A stretch of 64,000 nucleotides of DNA from Acetivibrio thermocellus ATCC 27405 (GTDB lineage: Bacteria; Bacillota; Clostridia; Acetivibrionales; Acetivibrionaceae), in contig NC_009012.1 in the NCBI RefSeq assembly GCF_000015865.1, positions 1,612,001 to 1,676,000 on the forward strand. Direction: 5' to 3'. Shown one piece after another: positions 1 through 9,164 of the stretch. Within the stretch, counting starts at the first letter, position 1. Each line of letters opens with the position of its first letter. Position numbers and translations under genes: made by a program. Under the pieces are notes generated by a model. That model searched no databases. It saw only the letters and a program-made list of their open reading frames with translations, and was not told the DNA's origin.

Positions 1-1081
1 TGATTGCCAATTTCAAATTCTCCCGCCAGTTAGGATGCTCAAGCCCTGTCCCGTCGGTTCCCACCACAAACATTATTTTTGCCGCATCCTTGTTATTAAT
101 CTTGGTCGCCACTCTAAGTTTACCTTCGCCCAGCCCGTCCCTGTGAATATCCAGGACTATTTTTATTGAAGGATAACTTTTTAAAATGTTGGCCGCAGTA
201 TTAAGGGATCTACCATAAGCTCCTGTGTCCGAGGGATGATTGTGAACAGTGGCGTTATGAATCACTTCAATACCGTATTTTTTCCTTAATGTCTGAGCCA
301 GTTCCTCCCCAACTCTTACTACATTGTATCTGTTATCGGTGGTTCTGCTTGGAATACCACTTTTATCCAGCTCGCTTAGGTCTTTAATAAATCCTTCCGT
401 GGTATGTGTATGGTATATAAGAACTTTGGGACCCTTTTTGTCAAAGCTGATGTTTAAAGGTTCGTTAAGAAGCTTTTCAACATCAATTTCATAGTCAACT
501 TCATGACTGTTGATTGCAATTTTGTCCGCCGTAACAGTGGTAGCATTCTCAGGAGTTCCGGTTCTGTCCAACTCATTTACCTCATAACTTATGCTGCTGG
601 CCGGATATGTGGGTTCAGGAGCATTATTGTCAGGATTTTTGACCTTGTCGCTATTGTCATCCGGCGTATCCAAATCCGCCATATAGAAGTAAGGTTCACA
701 GTTTTGATTTTGGGCCAGCTGTTTTTGGTACTCATTCATATAGTAACTATAGAATATTGGAGACTCTGCCCCAAAAATTGTAACAGGATTACTGAGATCA
801 AAATAGAAAACCAGATTAATAATTTCTTTTATCTGTCCCGAAATCGAAAAACTGATATTGCCGCTGTTGTAAATGGTGTCAATTATAGGAAGTGAAGCAT
901 TGAGAGTGGCTCTTAAAGTTTCAACTTCAATCTTTCCAATAATCTTTTTATCAGACTTGTAGAGCACGTCTCCGGCAATTGCCCCAATCTTTATTGCCCC
1001 GATTGAAAGTATTATTATCAGGGCAATCTTAAACAACTTGCCATAATCAAACTTTCTTTTTCTCAAACCGTATACTCTCAT
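1..1081 (-). CDS. spoIIP: Stage II sporulation protein P, C-terminus cut by window edge
   Basis: SpoIIP is a membrane-anchored peptidoglycan amidase/endopeptidase that works with SpoIID and SpoIIM to thin septal wall during engulfment in sporulation. About 360 codons are visible. The N-terminus is basic and followed by one membrane segment (about residues 15-37). After a variable region comes the family hallmark PKVLIYHTHTTEGF near residue 218-231, whose histidines are zinc ligands in this family. Further on, IVLDIHRDG is also typical. The ATG at 1081 is preceded by CGGAGGATAAG, a strong ribosome binding site. The stop codon lies left of base 1. The family is usually about 370-400 residues, so little is missing. 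It seems to be transcribed alone. A sporulation sigma promoter is expected but I could not pick one out with confidence. Confidence 0.93.
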   Translation of the reverse strand, partial: MRVYGLRKRKFDYGKLFKIALIIILSIGAIKIGAIAGDVLYKSDKKIIGKIEVETLRATLNASLPIIDTIYNSGNISFSISGQIKEIINLVFYFDLSNPVTIFGAESPIFYSYYMNEYQKQLAQNQNCEPYFYMADLDTPDDNSDKVKNPDNNAPEPTYPASSISYEVNELDRTGTPENATTVTADKIAINSHEVDYEIDVEKLLNEPLNISFDKKGPKVLIYHTHTTEGFIKDLSELDKSGIPSRTTDNRYNVVRVGEELAQTLRKKYGIEVIHNATVHNHPSDTGAYGRSLNTAANILKSYPSIKIVLDIHRDGLGEGKLRVATKINNKDAAKIMFVVGTDGTGLEHPNWRENLKLAI

Positions 1082-1493
1082 CTTATCCTCCGTTAATCAT
1101 AAGTTTTAATTATAGACTTATAATATTCTTGTAAATCTTAAAAACATTTTTGCCATATATTGATTATATTCATGAAAAATTTTTTAATGATAACTATTGA
1201 TTTTTATCCATAAAAAATATATAATGGAAGTATAGTCTGATAATATCTAAACGAATTGTTTCCAATCTGATTCTTTCATGTAATTTCACTTACAAATTGG
1301 TTTTCTTGTAGTTTTTTGTCATTTGTTAAATATTGTAGTCGTATGCTTTAAATATCATTTAATTCGTTATAAAATTTTAATTACCCGTGTTTGAGCTTTT
1401 AATATTTGAAGTTGGCAACGCTTTTCACCTTTTTTACCTATGCACATGTTTCTTTATAATACATAATCTACACACTAACAAGGAGGTATACTT
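1082..1493. other. Divergent intergenic region, spoIIP / zinc-ribbon gene
   Basis: This is an AT-rich gap between two divergent genes. It should hold the promoters of both. On the plus strand a TATAAT at 1455-1460 lies 34 bases before the small gene's ATG, but the -35 position (TTTTAC) is poor. On the minus strand CTATAATTAAAAC lies close to spoIIP. I see no coding potential and no clear riboswitch. Confidence 0.4.
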
Positions 1494-1703
1494 ATGTACA
1501 ACTTTAAAACACTGACCTGCTACAACTGCAAGTCTGTCATGCTAAACCTTCCTGAAGTGGAAATCTCAAAACTGAACGGCCTTAATTTCATTTGTGATTG
1601 CTGCGGGCATCAAAATCTTCTCACGAAGAACAAGTTCTCGAAAAGTATCAATAATAATGACCCCTATCTCAACATCATGAGCGTGGACTCAATGATTTTA
1701 TAA
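1494..1703 (+). CDS. Small zinc-ribbon-like protein, 69 aa, function unknown
   Basis: I do not recognise this 69-residue protein by name. It has a CxxC pair at residues 9-12 (CYNC) and a second CxxC at 34-37 (CDCC, followed by GHQN). That is the spacing of a small zinc ribbon of the kind found in regulators and nucleic-acid-binding proteins. The C-terminal third is polar and probably flexible. The start is well supported: AAGGAGG sits eight bases before the ATG. A hairpin terminator follows 90 bases after the stop. It is a monocistronic unit divergent from spoIIP, so a sporulation link is possible but is only inferred from position. Confidence 0.72.
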   Translation: MYNFKTLTCYNCKSVMLNLPEVEISKLNGLNFICDCCGHQNLLTKNKFSKSINNNDPYLNIMSVDSMIL

Positions 1704-1794
1704 CTTAATGATTTTTCAGCTGAATGATTTTGCTACTTGCTATTTTTGATTTTATAAGGTGTTTCCAGGTGTTTTTAAGTGCGGACTTTACATA

Positions 1795-1832
1795 AAAAAA
1801 CTACTTTGGGTATATCCAAAGTAGTTTCTTTT
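1795..1832. terminator. Bidirectional intrinsic terminator
   Basis: A perfect 12-bp stem (AAACTACTTTGG / CCAAAGTAGTTT) with a 6-base loop lies at 1798-1827. It has a T-rich tail on the plus strand and an A-run on its left that becomes a T-run on the minus strand. It can end both the plus-strand small gene and the minus-strand activase, whose stop is only about 45 bases away. Confidence 0.85.
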
Positions 1833-1873
1833 ATACAATTATATTCTCCATGTCCCATATACAGATCTTTCTT

Positions 1874-4800
1874 TTACACATAGGATTTGATTTTTTGTTC
1901 CCCGCTCTCATAATCATATATACTTTCTTCAAATTCTGCTTCCTGTGTATCCTTCTTCAAATTCTTAAATGCCACCGACAGCATCAGTTTTATCCTGTTG
2001 AGCTGATTTACCTCGCTGGCACCCGGATCATAGTCCACAGCCACAATATTCGACTCCGGATACCTTCTTCTCAGTTCCTTTATCATTCCTTTTCCGGTAA
2101 CATGGTTCGGAAGACATGCAAAAGGCTGCATGCATACTATATTCTTGGCACCGTTCTTTATGAGCTCTATCATTTCAGCTGTCAGGAACCATCCTTCACC
2201 TGTGTGATTACCTATTGACAAAACTTCCGATGCCATTTCCGCAAGCTCGTATATAGTACATGGGGCATGGAAACGTTTGCTTTCATTGAGGGCTTTTCTC
2301 ATAGTCCTTCTATAGAACTCAATCAACGCAATTGCCGCATTGTTAACTATGCAGCTAATCTTACTGCCGGACAAATGGGTGTATTTAAAGTTCTGATTGT
2401 AAGCACAGTACAGCAAAAAGTCGGTTAAATCCGGCATTACCGCCTCTGCCCCTTCCTTTTCTATAATATCAACAATGTTGTTGTTTGCCTGAGGATGGAA
2501 TTTAACCAAAATCTCACCCACAAGTCCCACTTTGGGCTTTTCCACTTCGCAAATTTCCAAGTTGTCAAAGTCTTCCACTATCTTTTTCACATTTTCATTA
2601 AACGTCTTGTGACTTCCGGTTCTAATAGACTCTTTGCACTTTTCCACCCAGTATTCATACAGCGCATTGGCAGAGCCTTTCACTTTCTCATAAGGTCTTA
2701 CCCTGTACAACACTCTCATAAGGAGGTCTCCGTATACCAGGGCAATAAGAGCCTTGTTTACAAGCCCTAAAGACATTTTGAATCCAGGATTTTTTTCAAG
2801 ACCTGCAAAATTCAAAGATATTACCGGTATATGGGATAACCCCGTATCTTTCAGGGCTTTTCTGATAAATCCGATATAGTTTGTAGCTCTGCATCCTCCG
2901 GCAGTCTGTGTTATCATAAGGGAAGTATTGTTAAGGTCGTATTCTCCCGACTTTAACGCTTCCATCAATTGTCCGACTACAATTATGGAAGGATAGCAGG
3001 CATCATTGTTTACGTGCTTCAATCCCTCGTCAATTGCTTTTTTGTCGACATAAGGCAGTACTTTCAGGTTGTATCCTGATACATTGAAAGCTTCTTCTAA
3101 CAACTGGAAATGTATAGGAGACATCTGCGGTACCAATATGGTATGCCTCTTTCTCATTTCCTCGGTAAACAAAACCTTCTTGCAGCTTGCATCGCCCTTC
3201 TTCAACTTATAACCGTTTCTGTCCCTTTCGTCCATTGCAGCCTTCAAAGACCTTATGCGAATCCTTGCCGCACCAAGGTTGTCGATCTCATCTATCTTCA
3301 AAACCGTATATATCTTTCCTGTACTGGACAGTATTTCCTCCACCTGGTCCGTGGTCACGGCATCAAGACCGCAGCCAAAAGAGTTTAACTGCACCAGTTC
3401 AAGATTGGTCTGGTCTTTTACAAAACTTGCCGCTCTGTAGAGCCTTGAATGGTACGTCCATTGGTCAACAACCCTCAAAGGCTGCTGAACTTTGCCCAAA
3501 TGGGCTATTGAATCCTCTGTGAGAACCGCCATTCCAAAACCCGTAATAATATTTGGAATACCATGATTGATTTCCGGGTCAAGATGGTAGGGTCGGCCGG
3601 CAAGCACAATACCCTTTTTACCGGTCTTTTTAAGGTATTCAAGGGTTTCTTCTCCTTTTTGTCTTATATCCCTCTTAACCTTTTCATCCTCTTCCGTAGC
3701 CTTTTGCACAGCCCTCTTTATCTCACGGCGGCTGATTCCAAATCTTTTAAACTCCTCATACAATCTTTCCGCAAGTCTCTTTTTGTTGTCAAAAGGCAGA
3801 AAAGGATTCATAAACAATATATTCTGCTCTTTTAAGATATCCATGTTGTTTTTGATTACTTCAGGATACGATGTCACCATCGGACAGTTGTAGTGATTGG
3901 TGCTGTCTTCATACTCTTTTACCTCGTAAGGCAGACATGGATAGAAAATCATATCCACATTCTTGTTTATAAGATTCATTATATGGCCGTGAACAAGCTT
4001 GGCAGGGTAGCATGCAGACTCCGACGGTATTGTCTCCATTCCCAGTTCGTATATCTTTTTAGAAGACCTTGCGGAAAGCTCCACCCTAAAGCCCAGCTCC
4101 GTAAAAAACGTAAACCAGAAAGGATAGTTTTCGTACATGTTAAGCACCCTTGGGATACCCACAGTACCCCTTTCGGCCTGGCTTCTGTCCAACGGCTTGT
4201 ATGAGAAAAGACGCCTGTATTTGTAGTCGAAAAGGTTGGGGATATCATCCCTTTTTATTTCAAGTCCGGCACCCCTCTCACATCTGTTTCCCGATATAAA
4301 TTCCTTGCCCTGCGCAAAAGTATTTATCGTAAGAAGACAGTTGTTGCCGCACAGGCCGCACCTTCTCATTGACACTTCAATATTGAAGTTGTCAAGCTCC
4401 TCAGCTTTCAAAATTGTGCTTACATGTCCTTCTTCATATCTTTCCTTTGCGATAAGAGCCACACCATATGCTCCCATAAGCCCTGCTATATCAGGTCTTA
4501 CCGCTTCTTTGCCGGATATAAGCTCAAAACTTCTTAACACCGCGTCATTATAAAACGTACCGCCCTGAACGATTACCTTCTCGCCCAGCTGTTTCGGATC
4601 CCTTATCTTTATAACCTTCTGAAGGGCATTCTTTATAACAGAATATGAAAGTCCTGCCGATATATCCCCGACAGACGCCCCTTCTTTTTGAGCCTGCTTT
4701 ACCTTTGAATTCATAAATACAGTACACCTGGAACCAAGATCAACAGGATTTTGGGCCAAAAGAGCCTCATTGGCAAAATCCTTAACATCCATGTTCAGGG

Positions 4801-6175
4801 AATGGGCAAAAGTCTCAATAAAAGATCCGCAGCCGGAAGAACAAGCCTCATTAAGCATAATACTGTCAATAACACCATTTTTTACTCTGAGACATTTCAT
4901 GTCCTGACCTCCGATGTCCAGTATAAACTCAACACCCGGCAGGAAAGCCTCGGCTGCTTTATAGTGGGCAATCGTCTCAATCTCACCTATATCAATGTTA
5001 AGAGCCGTCTTTATAAGCCCTTCGCCATAACCAGTAACGGCAGAATTGGCAATTACCGCAGTGTCCGGAAGCTGCGAGTAAATGTCCTTTAATATTTTTA
5101 CCGCCGATTTTAATGGACTTCCGTTGTTGCTTCCATAATATGAATACAAAATAGCTCCGTTCTCATCTAGCAAAACCGCCTTGGTGGTTGTGGAACCGGC
5201 ATCAATACCGAAAAAGCACTTTCCTTTAAAATTCTTTATATCCCGTCTTGGTACGGAATTTTTTTGGTGCCTTGCCCTGAATTCCTCCAGTTCCTTTTCG
5301 TCCGTAAACAATGGCTGAAGCCTTTCCACTTCGTGCACTGTCACATTGTCCAAAACCGAAAGCTTTTCTTTGAGGGATTTAAAAGGTATCACTTTGGACT
5401 TTTTCGAAGCCAAAGCAGCTCCCAAAGCAACATAAAGCTGCGCATTGGAAGGAGAAATAACTTGATGCTTTTCAAGCTTCAAAGTCTCGACAAACCTTTT
5501 TCTAAGCTCCGGTAAAAACTGCAATGGGCCTCCCAAAAACGCAACATTACCCCTTATGGGTTTGCCGCACGCAAGCCCGCTGATTGTTTGGTTTACCACC
5601 GATTGGAAAATTGATGCGGCTATGTCCTCTTTGGCAGCTCCTTCATTTATAAGAGGCTGTATATCCGATTTTGCGAAAACACCACATCTTGCCGCAATGG
5701 GATAGATAACCTTGTAATTTTTTGCCAGTTCGTTAAGACCTGCCGCATCGGTTTTCAAAAGCGATGCCATCTGGTCAATAAAGGCACCGGTTCCGCCCGC
5801 GCAGGTTCCGTTCATTCTCTGCTCAATACCGCCGTCAAAATAGGTTATCTTTGCATCCTCCCCACCCAGCTCAATTACAACATCCGTATGGGGAATAAAA
5901 GTCTCTATGGCTTTCGTGCTTGCAATAACTTCCTGGATAAAATCAAGCCCAAGCCACTCGGAAACCGAAATACCTCCGGAACCTGTAGCCATTATCGTTA
6001 TATCATCATCGGAAAAGAGTTCACAAGCTTCACTAAGAAGGGAATATATTGTTTTCTTAATGTCCGAATAATGTCTTTGATATTTGCTGAATATAATATT
6101 GTCCTGTCTGTCAAGTACAACCAGTTTTACAGTGGTCGATCCAACATCCAATCCTACATGCAACAGTCTTTTCAT
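1874..6175 (-). CDS. Giant acyl-CoA dehydratase activase-type protein (two ASKHA domains, DUF2229, HgdB-like region)
   Basis: This 1433-residue protein belongs to the fused 2-hydroxyacyl-CoA dehydratase activator family. Members use ATP to inject one electron from a [4Fe-4S] cluster into a partner enzyme. Two ASKHA ATPase domains are seen: [10 protein letters not shown] at residues 8-17 and [10 protein letters not shown] at 323-332. Each carries the two cluster cysteines at the spacing seen in HgdC: C125 (NGTCAGG) and C164 (RCGVFAKS) in the first, C445 (EACSSGCG) and C484 (RCTVFMNS) in the second. A cysteine motif CGLCGNNC begins the middle region, followed by a DUF2229-like segment and a C-terminal part resembling dehydratase subunits. 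This fused architecture is common in Clostridia, but the substrate is generally unknown. No dehydratase subunits lie nearby. The start has no close ribosome binding site; AAAGGGG lies about 30 bases upstream, beyond a small hairpin. Confidence 0.9.
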   Translation of the reverse strand: MKRLLHVGLDVGSTTVKLVVLDRQDNIIFSKYQRHYSDIKKTIYSLLSEACELFSDDDITIMATGSGGISVSEWLGLDFIQEVIASTKAIETFIPHTDVVIELGGEDAKITYFDGGIEQRMNGTCAGGTGAFIDQMASLLKTDAAGLNELAKNYKVIYPIAARCGVFAKSDIQPLINEGAAKEDIAASIFQSVVNQTISGLACGKPIRGNVAFLGGPLQFLPELRKRFVETLKLEKHQVISPSNAQLYVALGAALASKKSKVIPFKSLKEKLSVLDNVTVHEVERLQPLFTDEKELEEFRARHQKNSVPRRDIKNFKGKCFFGIDAGSTTTKAVLLDENGAILYSYYGSNNGSPLKSAVKILKDIYSQLPDTAVIANSAVTGYGEGLIKTALNIDIGEIETIAHYKAAEAFLPGVEFILDIGGQDMKCLRVKNGVIDSIMLNEACSSGCGSFIETFAHSLNMDVKDFANEALLAQNPVDLGSRCTVFMNSKVKQAQKEGASVGDISAGLSYSVIKNALQKVIKIRDPKQLGEKVIVQGGTFYNDAVLRSFELISGKEAVRPDIAGLMGAYGVALIAKERYEEGHVSTILKAEELDNFNIEVSMRRCGLCGNNCLLTINTFAQGKEFISGNRCERGAGLEIKRDDIPNLFDYKYRRLFSYKPLDRSQAERGTVGIPRVLNMYENYPFWFTFFTELGFRVELSARSSKKIYELGMETIPSESACYPAKLVHGHIMNLINKNVDMIFYPCLPYEVKEYEDSTNHYNCPMVTSYPEVIKNNMDILKEQNILFMNPFLPFDNKKRLAERLYEEFKRFGISRREIKRAVQKATEEDEKVKRDIRQKGEETLEYLKKTGKKGIVLAGRPYHLDPEINHGIPNIITGFGMAVLTEDSIAHLGKVQQPLRVVDQWTYHSRLYRAASFVKDQTNLELVQLNSFGCGLDAVTTDQVEEILSSTGKIYTVLKIDEIDNLGAARIRIRSLKAAMDERDRNGYKLKKGDASCKKVLFTEEMRKRHTILVPQMSPIHFQLLEEAFNVSGYNLKVLPYVDKKAIDEGLKHVNNDACYPSIIVVGQLMEALKSGEYDLNNTSLMITQTAGGCRATNYIGFIRKALKDTGLSHIPVISLNFAGLEKNPGFKMSLGLVNKALIALVYGDLLMRVLYRVRPYEKVKGSANALYEYWVEKCKESIRTGSHKTFNENVKKIVEDFDNLEICEVEKPKVGLVGEILVKFHPQANNNIVDIIEKEGAEAVMPDLTDFLLYCAYNQNFKYTHLSGSKISCIVNNAAIALIEFYRRTMRKALNESKRFHAPCTIYELAEMASEVLSIGNHTGEGWFLTAEMIELIKNGAKNIVCMQPFACLPNHVTGKGMIKELRRRYPESNIVAVDYDPGASEVNQLNRIKLMLSVAFKNLKKDTQEAEFEESIYDYESGEQKIKSYV

Positions 6176-6182
6176 AGCAAGC

Positions 6183-6201
6183 GTAGCTCTGTAAAAGCTA
6201 C
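6183..6201 (-). promoter_or_regulatory. Hairpin between distal Shine-Dalgarno and activase start
   Basis: The inverted repeat GTAGCT-7 nt-AGCTAC lies between the only purine-rich ribosome binding site (AAAGGGG, near 6209-6216) and the ATG at 6175. Folding it would bring the site nearer to the start codon. The stem is only 6 bp, so the role is tentative. Confidence 0.35.
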
Positions 6202-6490
6202 TTTCACGCCCCTTTCAATCTACACCTCAACCCCAAATCTGAATAAATCTGAACTCATTTCCTTGAAATCAAGCTATATAGCTATATAAATTTATACAAA
6301 CCATTTATATACATAGATACTGCATTATATATATATAATTCATATATCATATATATAAATCAAAACCCAAAATTTCTTTCTGTCAGTAAATACCCAATAC
6401 TATTGTATTATTAAACAAATTTTATGATTAGTAAATAGTTGTTTTATTCCTTTATACCCTAAATATATTAATAATATCAATAATATTTCA
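6202..6490. other. Very AT-rich spacer between lepB and activase
   Basis: This gap holds runs of alternating AT, including the palindrome TATATAGCTATATA near 6275-6288. I see no coding potential. A strong terminator for lepB is not evident and no clear -35/-10 pair was found for the activase. The composition is compatible with a promoter region or a DNA-bending element. Confidence 0.35.
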
Positions 6491-7015
6491 TCATTTGAAA
6501 GTACCTATCTTGTCAAGAGGGAAAAACCTGAATATAGCCTTGCCCCCCACATTTTTTATATCAACAGGCCCAAAGGTCCTGCTGTCTTTGCTTTGGCCCG
6601 GAAGTCTATTATCCCCCAACACATATATATGTCCTTCGGGGACATAAAGTTCACTGTAATTTTCGTTTACTTCCAGAGTTCCTTCCACATCAACGTTGAT
6701 ATAATCTTCTTCAAGAGCTTCACCGTTAACATATACTTTCCCGTCACGGATTTCCACCTTGTCGCCTTCCAAACCTATTATCCTTTTAATTATGGGTTTT
6801 CTGTCGGAGTCCAATCCGGGATAGTCGTTTATAGTCACAATATCTCCTCTTTTCAGCCAGCCAAATCTGGGACTGATTTTTTCGATAATAAGACGGTCAC
6901 CGTTGTGAAGCGTCGTCTCCATCGAACTTCCGTTTACAATAGTTATTTGCGCTACAAAATTCACAATAAACAACCCTATAAGCACTGCAATTATTATATG
7001 AGCCGCCCAATCCAA
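6491..7015 (-). CDS. lepB: Signal peptidase I
   Basis: Type I signal peptidase cleaves signal peptides from secreted proteins at the outer face of the membrane. One N-terminal membrane anchor (residues 5-26) is followed by the catalytic serine in NGSSMETTL (S31) and the general-base lysine in IKRIIGLEGD (K77). The late family box GDNRxxGQSKDSRTFG is present. The size (174 aa) is normal for Gram-positive forms. The start is uncertain. The first standard start in frame is TTG at 7015, which lacks a good Shine-Dalgarno site, yet the frame is open further upstream and would add VTKANSFLKEA. A strong GGGAGG sits seven bases before an ACG codon at 7043-7045, with no ATG, GTG or TTG in that position. 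The true N-terminus is probably there. Confidence 0.93.
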   Translation of the reverse strand: MDWAAHIIIAVLIGLFIVNFVAQITIVNGSSMETTLHNGDRLIIEKISPRFGWLKRGDIVTINDYPGLDSDRKPIIKRIIGLEGDKVEIRDGKVYVNGEALEEDYINVDVEGTLEVNENYSELYVPEGHIYVLGDNRLPGQSKDSRTFGPVDIKNVGGKAIFRFFPLDKIGTFK

Positions 7016-7121
7016 AGCCTCTTTTAAAAACGAATTTGCCTTCGTAACAATTCCTCCCTTGCATAGTAAGTTTGAAGTTCACTTGTTCAAATCCGGCTGT
7101 TATTTCTGTAAACACTGTATT

Positions 7122-7143
7122 ATTAAATTGTATACAATTTAAT
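7122..7143. promoter_or_regulatory. Perfect 22-bp palindrome, candidate GntR-type operator over the lepB promoter
   Basis: The half-site ATTAAATTGTA is followed directly by its exact reverse complement. The core TTGTATACAA matches the kind of operator bound by GntR-family repressors. The palindrome overlaps the -10 element of the predicted lepB promoter, where a bound repressor would block RNA polymerase. No GntR gene lies in this window. Confidence 0.5.
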
Positions 7144-7155
7144 CCGATTTTTCAA
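7127..7155 (-). promoter_or_regulatory. Predicted sigma-A promoter of lepB
   Basis: On the minus strand TTGAAA is followed after 17 bases by TACAAT. It lies about 80 bases upstream of the strong GGGAGG ribosome binding site of lepB and downstream of the aspS terminator, so lepB should be its own transcription unit. Confidence 0.5.
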
Positions 7156-7220
7156 GTGACGATATTACGATAATATCACCATTACCTTTCCTTACATTAT
7201 CTTACTTTAAAAATCGGTAT

Positions 7221-7263
7221 AAAAAAGCACGGGTACAGGACATTTTTACACCCATGCTTTTTA
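7221..7263 (-). terminator. Intrinsic terminator after hisS-aspS
   Basis: A stem AAAAGCA-x-GGGT / ACCC-x-TGCTTTTTT (one mismatch) on the minus strand ends in a run of T. It lies about 65 bases after the aspS stop and before the lepB promoter. Confidence 0.75.
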
Positions 7264-7326
7264 GTTCCTTTGGATTTATCTTTAAAATTCAGCACAAATC
7301 CACTTTGCAAATCAAATTTTATAAAT

Positions 7327-9114
7327 TCAATTTTGCAAATCCACCCTTATTTTAAGCTCCTCAAGCTGTTTTGGCTCAACCTCATCCGGCGCATTTGTCA
7401 TAAGACATGATGAATTCTGTACTTTGGGGAATGCAATAACATCCCTGATGCTGTTTCTTCCGGCCATAAGCATTACCAATCTGTCGAGTCCGAATGCCAT
7501 TCCGCCGTGGGGAGGCGTTCCGTATTTGAAAGCCTCAAGAAGGAATCCGAACCTGTCCCAGGCATCTTTCTCACTAAAGCCAAGAAGTTTGAACATTTTC
7601 GACTGAAGCTCCTGACTGTGAATTCTGATGCTTCCTCCTCCGATTTCCGTACCGTTTAGCACGATGTCATAAGCTTTTGCCCTAACTTTCAGCGGGTCGG
7701 TATCCAGCAATTCAACATCCTCATCCATCGGAGACGTAAAAGGATGGTGTTTTGCCACATAGCGTTTTTCCTCCTCGTCATATTCAAGGAGCGGGAACTC
7801 GGTCACCCACAGGAATTTAAATTCCTTGTTGTCAAGCAATCCCAGCTTTCTTGCTATTTCCACTCTCAGCTGTCCCAGTGAATCGAACACAACCTCATTT
7901 TTGTCGGCAATAAAGCATATGAGGTCTCCGGGTTCTGCCCGCATTCTTGTCAAAACGGCCTTGATTTCGTCCTCGGTAAAGAATTTGGTAATCGGGGATT
8001 TATGCTCGTTTTCTCCCACAACTATCCAGGCCATTCCCTTTGCACCATAGGTTTTTACGAATTCACCAAGGGCATCTATTTCCTTTCTGCTGAATTTATT
8101 TCCACATCCTTTGGCATTTATCGCCCGAACGCTTCCTCCGTTTTTGACGGCATCGGAAAATACCTTAAAGCCACAGTTTTCCACAAGGTCTGACAGGTTA
8201 ACCAGTTCAAATCCAAACCTTATATCCGGTTTGTCGGTCCCAAATCTCTCCATGGCCTCTTTATACGGCATCCTTATGAAAGGTATCTCAAGGTCGACAT
8301 TAATAGCCTCCTTGAATACCCTTTTTATAAAACCTTCATTTATGGTAAGCACATCCTCAACATTTACAAATGACATTTCCAAATCTATCTGTGTAAACTC
8401 AGGCTGCCTGTCGGCTCTAAGGTCCTCATCCCTGAAGCATTTTACAATCTGCATATACCGGTCAAAACCTGCAACCATCAAAAGCTGCTTGAAAAGCTGG
8501 GGTGACTGGGGCAGCGCAAAAAATTTCCCCGGATGTACCCTGCTTGGCACAAGATAGTCTCTTGCCCCCTCGGGAGTGCTCTTGGTAAGCATCGGAGTCT
8601 CTATTTCAATAAAACCGTGCTCGTCAAAATAGTCTCTGGCAATCTTTGCCACCCTGTGCCTTAACATCAGGTTTCTCTGCATGTCAGGTCTTCTCAAATC
8701 AAGATATCTGTACTTAAGCCTTGTGGCCTCGTTTACATCGGAATCCTCTTCAATATATATGGGTGGTGACTCGGCAGTACTGAGAATTCTCAATTCCTTT
8801 GCAATAATCTCAATTTCTCCTGTGGGAAGTTTGGGATTTATTGCCTCGGGGCTTCTTTTCACCACTTCTCCCACCACGGCAAGCACGTATTCGCCTCTGA
8901 TTCCCTCAGCTTTTGCAAAAAGTTCGGAATTTACCGTGTTGTCAAACACTACCTGGATTATACCGGTTCTGTCTCTTAATGTAACAAAAATTAACCCACC
9001 AAGATTCCTGCTTTTGTGGCACCATCCCATAACCGTAACGGTCTTTCCGACATCATTCACGGTAAGTTCGGCGCACATATGCGTCCTTTTCAATCCATAA
9101 ATAGATTCTCCCAT
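7327..9114 (-). CDS. aspS: Aspartate--tRNA ligase
   Basis: AspRS is a class II aminoacyl-tRNA synthetase that charges tRNA-Asp in the cytoplasm. The 595-residue length is that of the bacterial type with an inserted GAD domain. An N-terminal OB fold (GWCHKSRNLGGLIFVTLRDR) binds the anticodon. The catalytic core shows FIEIETPMLTKSTPEGARD, FALPQSPQLFKQLLMVAG, RCFRDEDLRADRQPEFTQ-like motif 2, and GGMAFGLDRLVMLM motif 3. I chose the ATG at 9114 because GGAGG lies ten bases before it; the longer reading frame (from 9132) starts inside that ribosome binding site. It lies 50 bases after hisS, so both are probably co-transcribed under the T-box. Confidence 0.97.
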   Translation of the reverse strand: MGESIYGLKRTHMCAELTVNDVGKTVTVMGWCHKSRNLGGLIFVTLRDRTGIIQVVFDNTVNSELFAKAEGIRGEYVLAVVGEVVKRSPEAINPKLPTGEIEIIAKELRILSTAESPPIYIEEDSDVNEATRLKYRYLDLRRPDMQRNLMLRHRVAKIARDYFDEHGFIEIETPMLTKSTPEGARDYLVPSRVHPGKFFALPQSPQLFKQLLMVAGFDRYMQIVKCFRDEDLRADRQPEFTQIDLEMSFVNVEDVLTINEGFIKRVFKEAINVDLEIPFIRMPYKEAMERFGTDKPDIRFGFELVNLSDLVENCGFKVFSDAVKNGGSVRAINAKGCGNKFSRKEIDALGEFVKTYGAKGMAWIVVGENEHKSPITKFFTEDEIKAVLTRMRAEPGDLICFIADKNEVVFDSLGQLRVEIARKLGLLDNKEFKFLWVTEFPLLEYDEEEKRYVAKHHPFTSPMDEDVELLDTDPLKVRAKAYDIVLNGTEIGGGSIRIHSQELQSKMFKLLGFSEKDAWDRFGFLLEAFKYGTPPHGGMAFGLDRLVMLMAGRNSIRDVIAFPKVQNSSCLMTNAPDEVEPKQLEELKIRVDLQN

Positions 9115-9164
9115 ATATTTACTACCCTCCATTTAAAAATTGCTTGAATTGCCTGGTATAACAA

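Noticed and set aside
1850-6289. Many plus-strand open frames of 60-140 aa opposite the activase gene
   Set aside because: They overlap the high-quality minus-strand gene completely, have no ribosome binding sites and no recognisable families; they are shadows of its codon bias.
7081-7100. tRNA T-arm-like GTTCAAATCC
   Set aside because: No acceptor, D or anticodon stem can be formed around it; no tRNA genes were found in the window.
6897-7115. 72-aa minus-strand open frame overlapping lepB
   Set aside because: It is out of frame with the catalytic serine region of lepB and its sequence is only the shifted reading of lepB and its leader.
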